Source: an uncultured Porphyromonadaceae bacterium (GTDB taxonomy: Bacteria > Bacteroidota > Bacteroidia > Bacteroidales > Muribaculaceae). Taken from it: a stretch of DNA of 27,326 nucleotides. Below the pieces are notes generated by a model. The model saw only the letters and a program-made list of their open reading frames with translations, ran no database searches and was not told the origin of the DNA. This document shows, piece by piece, positions 24,181 through 27,326 of the stretch (positions within the stretch are counted from its first letter, which is position 1; each line of letters starts with the position of its first letter). The translations under genes were made by a program, and so were the position numbers. The stretch lies in assembly GCA_938027385.1 (NCBI GenBank), contig CALJBF010000086.1, positions 1-27,326 of the forward strand. The letters run 5' to 3'.

Positions 24181-25474
24181 TCACGTCAGGAAAAGATTGA
24201 CCGCCGCCCTCTGCGCGGTGGCGCTCACTCTCTCAGCGGCAGGAACGCACAGGCTTGTTCCGGCCGGCGAAGGGTATGCCCTTACGTCGGTCAACACCGC
24301 CGTGTTCCGCGGCAGCGCCGTGGTGAGCCACGGCGACAGGCAGTATGTCTCGTACTACGACGCCGACGGCAATGTTGTGGTCGGCTCGCGCAGCATCGGC
24401 GCCGATGAGTGGAATCTTGTCACCACCCCGATGAAAGGGAACATCGCCGACGCGCACAACGTGATAAGCCTGGGCGTTGACGGCGACGGGTATCTGCATC
24501 TGTCGTTTGACCATCACGGCCACCCCCTGCGCTACTGCCGCTCGACGGCGCCCGGAAAGCTCGATTTCGGGCCGCTGGAACCGATGACCGGCGATGACGA
24601 GGGGAATGTCACCTACCCAGAGTTCTACACCATGCCTGACGGCAGTCTGCTGTTCGCTTACCGCTCGGGCGCCTCGGGCAACGGCAACCTGGTACTTAAA
24701 AGCTACGACACCGCCACGCGCAGATGGCACACCGTGCAGTCTAACCTGATCGACGGCGAGAACCTGCGCAACGCCTATTGGCAGCTGTTCGTGGATGCCG
24801 ACGGCACAATACACCTCTCATGGGTATGGCGCGAGTCGTGGCTTGTGGAGACTAACCATGACCTCTGCTACGCCCGCTCGACCGACGGCGGAAAGACCTG
24901 GACACGCAGCGACGGCACCCCATACACCCTCCCCGTCACAGCCGCCAATGCCGAGACCGCCTGGAACATACCGCAGAACTCCGAGCTGATAAACCAGACC
25001 TCGATGACCGCCGACCGCGAGGGGCACCCCTACATCGCCACCTACTGGCGCGACGCCGACAGCCGTGTGCCGCAATACCGCCTGGTATGGCACGACGGCC
25101 GGCGGTGGCGCATGGAGCAGGTGGGCGAGCGCAAGACACCTTTCTCGCTCGCGGGCGGAGGCACGAAGATGATACCCATCGCCAGACCGCGCATCGTGTG
25201 CGACGGCAAGAAGGCCTATTATGTGTTCCGCGACGAAGAACGCGGCTCAAAGGCCAGCGTGGCCGTCACGCCGCAGATCGGCTCGGGGGAATGGGCGGTA
25301 GAGGATATCACCGATTTCAGCGTGGGCGCCTGGGAACCCAACATCGACCTGAACCTGTGGCACACCGCAGGGCGGCTCAACATCTACATACAGCCCACCT
25401 TGCAGGGCGACGGAGAACGCATCGCCGACAGCGGCCAAAAGAGTTCGCCCGTCTATATTCTCGAATATGACTAA
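24161..25474 (+). CDS. BNR_4 seven-bladed propeller enzyme (GH145/PL25-like)
   Basis: The 437-aa protein has a signal peptide (about 8-28) and a BNR_4-type beta-propeller. Characteristic is 'DAHNVISLGVDGDGYLHLSF' with H99, followed by 'DHHGHPLRYCRS' (H118, H119, H121). This propeller superfamily includes GH145 alpha-L-rhamnosidases acting on rhamnose-alpha-1,4-glucuronic acid caps of arabinogalactan and ulvan-type lyases (PL24, PL25, PL40). Next to GH105 and KduD, either a rhamnosidase or a lyase that makes unsaturated glucuronate fits; I cannot tell which from the sequence. The start at 24161 overlaps the GH35 stop by 20 bp, indicating translational coupling. The longer frame from 24059 is just GH35 read in another frame. 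Confidence 0.82.
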   Translation: MSLSKNNHVRKRLTAALCAVALTLSAAGTHRLVPAGEGYALTSVNTAVFRGSAVVSHGDRQYVSYYDADGNVVVGSRSIGADEWNLVTTPMKGNIADAHNVISLGVDGDGYLHLSFDHHGHPLRYCRSTAPGKLDFGPLEPMTGDDEGNVTYPEFYTMPDGSLLFAYRSGASGNGNLVLKSYDTATRRWHTVQSNLIDGENLRNAYWQLFVDADGTIHLSWVWRESWLVETNHDLCYARSTDGGKTWTRSDGTPYTLPVTAANAETAWNIPQNSELINQTSMTADREGHPYIATYWRDADSRVPQYRLVWHDGRRWRMEQVGERKTPFSLAGGGTKMIPIARPRIVCDGKKAYYVFRDEERGSKASVAVTPQIGSGEWAVEDITDFSVGAWEPNIDLNLWHTAGRLNIYIQPTLQGDGERIADSGQKSSPVYILEYD

Positions 25475-25498
25475 GAGATTGTCTAAAAACAGGAAACA

Positions 25499-26290
25499 AT
25501 GATAAATTTCTCACTTGATGGCAAGGTGGCTCTGGTCACCGGAGCCGCATACGGTATCGGCCTGGCCATAGCCCGGGCTTTCGCCGAGGCCGGAGCGAAA
25601 ATAGTGTTCAACTGCTCGCGTCAGGAGACCGTTGACCGCGGTTTGGCGGCTTACAAAGAGCTTGGCATCGACGCCAAAGGGTATCTCTGCGACGTCACCG
25701 ACGAGGAGGCCGTGAAAGCCATGGTGGCCGACATTGAGGCTACTGTCGGCACCATCGACATACTTGTGAACAATGCCGGCATCATAAAGCGCATCCCCAT
25801 GGAGGAGATGGCCGTCGAGGATTTCCGCAAGGTAGTGGACATAGACCTCGTGGGGCCGTTCATCTGCGCGAAAGCCGTAATCCCCGGCATGATCAAGAAA
25901 GGTCACGGCAAGATCATCAACATCTGCTCGATGATGTCTGAGCTGGGCCGCGAGACAGTCAGTGCATACGCCGCGGCCAAAGGCGGTCTGAAAATGCTGA
26001 CGCGCAACATCTGCTCAGAGTACGGAGCGGCAAACATACAGTGCAACGGCATCGGCCCGGGCTACATAGCCACCGAACAGACAGCCCCGCTCCGTGAGCG
26101 TCAGCCCGACGGTTCGCGCCATCCGTTCGACTCGTTCATCATCTCCAAGACTCCGGCCGGCCGCTGGGGCACCCCCGAAGACCTGATGGGCCCTGCTGTG
26201 TTCCTGGCATCCGACGCCTCTGATTTCGTGAACGGCCACATCCTCTACGTCGACGGCGGCATCCTCGCCTACATCGGCAAACAGCCATGA
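25499..26290 (+). CDS. kduD: SDR dehydrogenase, KduD / gluconate 5-dehydrogenase type
   Basis: The 263-aa cytosolic short-chain dehydrogenase has the NAD(P)-binding motif TGAAYGIG (about residues 15-22), NNAG (about 90-93), and catalytic S144, Y157 and K161 (YAAAK). The C-terminus 'FVNGHILYVDGGILAYIGKQP' is typical of the gluconate 5-dehydrogenase/KduD branch. KduD reduces 2,5-diketo-3-deoxygluconate to 2-keto-3-deoxygluconate, the step that follows release of 4,5-unsaturated uronic acid by GH105-type enzymes. Its place 24 bp after the propeller gene supports that role. Gluconate 5-dehydrogenase (IdnO) is the alternative and cannot be separated by eye. The isomerase KduI is not in the window. 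Confidence 0.85.
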   Translation: MINFSLDGKVALVTGAAYGIGLAIARAFAEAGAKIVFNCSRQETVDRGLAAYKELGIDAKGYLCDVTDEEAVKAMVADIEATVGTIDILVNNAGIIKRIPMEEMAVEDFRKVVDIDLVGPFICAKAVIPGMIKKGHGKIINICSMMSELGRETVSAYAAAKGGLKMLTRNICSEYGAANIQCNGIGPGYIATEQTAPLRERQPDGSRHPFDSFIISKTPAGRWGTPEDLMGPAVFLASDASDFVNGHILYVDGGILAYIGKQP

Positions 26291-26291
26291 C

Positions 26292-26310
26292 ATTTCCGCA
26301 ACGCGGAAAT
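26292..26310 (+). promoter_or_regulatory. Perfect 8-bp hairpin at the end of the PUL
   Basis: ATTTCCGC (26292-26299) and GCGGAAAT (26303-26310) flank the loop AAC, starting two bases after the kduD stop. There is no T-run on the plus strand. It is a likely 3'-end hairpin of the PUL mRNA. Confidence 0.55.
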
Positions 26311-26316
26311 ATCAAG

Positions 26317-26352
26317 AGTTTAGAGGGTTTAGAGAGTTAAGAAAGTTAAGAG
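26317..26352. repeat. Four tandem copies of a 9-bp repeat
   Basis: Consecutive 9-bp units are AGTTTAGAG, GGTTTAGAG, AGTTAAGAA and AGTTAAGAG. They lie between the PUL end and the stop of the four-helix-bundle gene (26370). The units pair up by sequence (first two alike, last two alike), suggesting growth by duplication or strand slippage. Confidence 0.8.
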
Positions 26353-26369
26353 AAGTGTGGAAGAGGCGG

Positions 26370-26744
26370 TCAAGGACACTGTCTCATCCTTTCGGCGAGA
26401 TAATTATGGTATCCCCTGATAAGCCGTTCCTGCTCTTCAAGAAGAGGTCTGATTTCCTGGTTTTGTTCTTCGGTGATATAACCGAGATCCTGAGCAAGGA
26501 GCAGCTGGCATGTAACTTCCATCAGCGAGCCATAAGAAATCTCACAGAAATGAATCTTTTCTTTCAAAGACATCCGGCCACTTCCCTCTGCGAGATTTGA
26601 GGCTATGGAAATGGATGCTCTCCGCAACTGGTCGGCCAGTCCGTAACGTTCCTCCTGAGGCAGAAACTGAATCAGTGTATAGATTTGCCTAACCAGTTGT
26701 CTGGACTTCTGCCAGACATGAAGACGTTCAAAACCGAAATCCAT
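26370..26744 (-). CDS. Four-helix-bundle protein (S23 / 23S rRNA intervening-sequence protein family)
   Basis: The 124-aa protein has the family pattern: 'FERLHVWQKSRQLVRQIY' at the start, 'LADQLRRASISIASNLAEGSGR' (about 34-55), and 'FCEISYGSLMEVTCQLLLAQDLGYI' (about 63-87). It should form a homomeric bundle of four helices; the biochemical role is not known, though family members are encoded in rRNA intervening sequences and as stand-alone chromosomal genes. The frame is open up to 26921, but homology begins at the Met at 26744 and the upstream part is not family-like. It faces the PUL end and is divergent from the gatC-like gene. Confidence 0.88.
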   Translation of the reverse strand: MDFGFERLHVWQKSRQLVRQIYTLIQFLPQEERYGLADQLRRASISIASNLAEGSGRMSLKEKIHFCEISYGSLMEVTCQLLLAQDLGYITEEQNQEIRPLLEEQERLIRGYHNYLAERMRQCP

Positions 26745-26903
26745 ATTTCTTGTAGTTGTGTGATAATATCTGAAAATTCTGTCTGATAAATTTGCCAGAG
26801 AAACTGATACCGGTCTATCCGGGCAATGACATGCGTCTCGGACAAAATTAATGATAATCCGCCAGCTCACGACCAACTGTCCCGACTTTTTTAATCTATT
26901 ATC

Positions 26904-26929
26904 TTGACTTTCTAAACTCAATACTTTTT
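26904..26929 (+). promoter_or_regulatory. Possible promoter of the gatC-like gene
   Basis: TTG at 26904-26906 (in CTTGAC) and TACTTTTT at 26922-26929 approximate -33 TTG and -7 TAnnTTTG with a 15-bp spacer, shorter than usual. Transcription would begin about 12 nt before the ATG at 26949. The rest of the 26745-26948 gap shows nothing else recognisable. Confidence 0.3.
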
Positions 26930-26948
26930 CAACTATAAAGATACAACC

Positions 26949-27326
26949 ATGGAACAGGTGTTCTCATATATAATCGGGCTCGGGGCGGCGGTGATGATGC
27001 CCGTCATCTTCACCGTGCTGGGGCTGTGCATCGGGATCAGGTTCGGCGACGCACTCAAGGCCGGTCTGAAGGTCGGTGTCGGTTTCGTCGGACTTTCCAT
27101 CGTGACGGCACTGCTGACCTCGGCGCTCGGTCCGGCTCTCAATTCGGTTGTCGAAATCTATGACCTGCAACTGAAAGTGTTCGACATGGGATGGCCTGCC
27201 GCGGCCGCCGTCGCCTACAACACGGCAGTGGGGGCGTTCATCATCCCGGTATGCCTGGGCGTCAACATCCTCATGCTCCTGACAAAGACCACGCGCACGG
27301 TCAACATCGACCTGTGGAACTACTGG
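26949..27326 (+). CDS. gatC: PTS galactitol-type permease IIC (GatC), cut by window end
   Basis: The first 126 residues are seen of a protein that is usually about 420-460 aa; the frame is still open at the last base. Hydrophobic helices run at about 4-30, 41-62 and 95-112. The segment 'GWPAAAAVAYNTAVGAFIIPVCLGVNILMLL' (read in two pieces, about 80-110) followed by 'TVNIDLWNYW' is strongly characteristic of EIIC-Gat. In the classical system GatC transports and GatA/GatB phosphorylate galactitol. Whether IIA and IIB follow cannot be seen. Its promoter region is separate from the PUL, but its position next to a galactan-degrading locus suggests a galactose-derived or uronate-derived substrate. 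Confidence 0.9.
   Translation, partial: MEQVFSYIIGLGAAVMMPVIFTVLGLCIGIRFGDALKAGLKVGVGFVGLSIVTALLTSALGPALNSVVEIYDLQLKVFDMGWPAAAAVAYNTAVGAFIIPVCLGVNILMLLTKTTRTVNIDLWNYW

Noticed and set aside
26745..26921. 59-codon N-terminal extension of the four-helix-bundle protein
   Set aside because: The family's conserved start is at the Met encoded at 26744, and the upstream residues are not family-like.

Overview
The window looks like a chromosomal segment of a gut-type Bacteroidales (Bacteroidota). The supporting signs are a SusC/SusD pair next to a hybrid two-component sensor, TAnnTTTG promoter boxes, absence of purine-rich Shine-Dalgarno sites, and repeated 'VYxLxGxRVAD...YIV...KVIR' C-terminal tails. 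A Muribaculaceae-like genome is my best guess, but this is inference; no rRNA or other taxonomic marker is present.

Layout. (1) 1-199: the end of a CRISPR array with 36-nt repeats and 29-nt spacers; the array continues left of the window. A small AT-rich orphan ORF follows. (2) 494-2359, minus: a secreted GH128-type beta-1,3-glucanase with its own promoter. (3) 2616-4240: a low-GC accessory patch. It has a promoter, tRNA-Ser(GGA) and terminator, then a zeta-toxin-like P-loop kinase with an overlapping small partner gene, a decayed second copy of the tRNA-Ser, an MNT nucleotidyltransferase antitoxin, and only the first ~21 codons of its HEPN toxin partner. A small two-helix membrane protein gene and an 18-bp perfect inverted repeat close this patch. 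(4) 4586-26290: a large polysaccharide utilization locus (PUL). It comprises a divergent 1327-aa hybrid sensor/AraC regulator, susC, susD, a secreted glycan-binding-like protein, GH16, two GH43 subfamily-24-like enzymes, a GH105-DUF2264 fusion, GH35, a BNR_4/GH145-like beta-propeller enzyme and a KduD-type dehydrogenase. (5) 26292-27326: a hairpin, a 9-bp tandem repeat, a four-helix-bundle (S23-type) gene on the minus strand, and the start of a GatC-type PTS galactitol IIC gene cut by the window edge.

How the genes work together (inference from families). The PUL composition points to type II arabinogalactan (arabinogalactan-protein glycan). GH16 would cut the beta-1,3-galactan backbone. The two GH43_24-like enzymes would remove galactose from backbone ends. 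GH35 would trim beta-galactose. The BNR_4 protein would act on rhamnose-glucuronic acid caps, and the GH105-DUF2264 fusion would remove unsaturated and possibly saturated glucuronic acid. KduD would feed 4-deoxy-uronate products into central metabolism. SusC/SusD import oligosaccharides, and the hybrid sensor, transcribed divergently, would switch on the locus. Stable hairpins between some PUL genes suggest graded expression along the operon.

The points most worth a second look are the GH105-DUF2264 fusion, the toxin module bracketed by a live and a dead tRNA-Ser, the amputated HEPN toxin beside an intact MNT antitoxin, the T9SS-like tails on three secreted proteins, and the galactitol-PTS gene in a phylum where PTS is uncommon.
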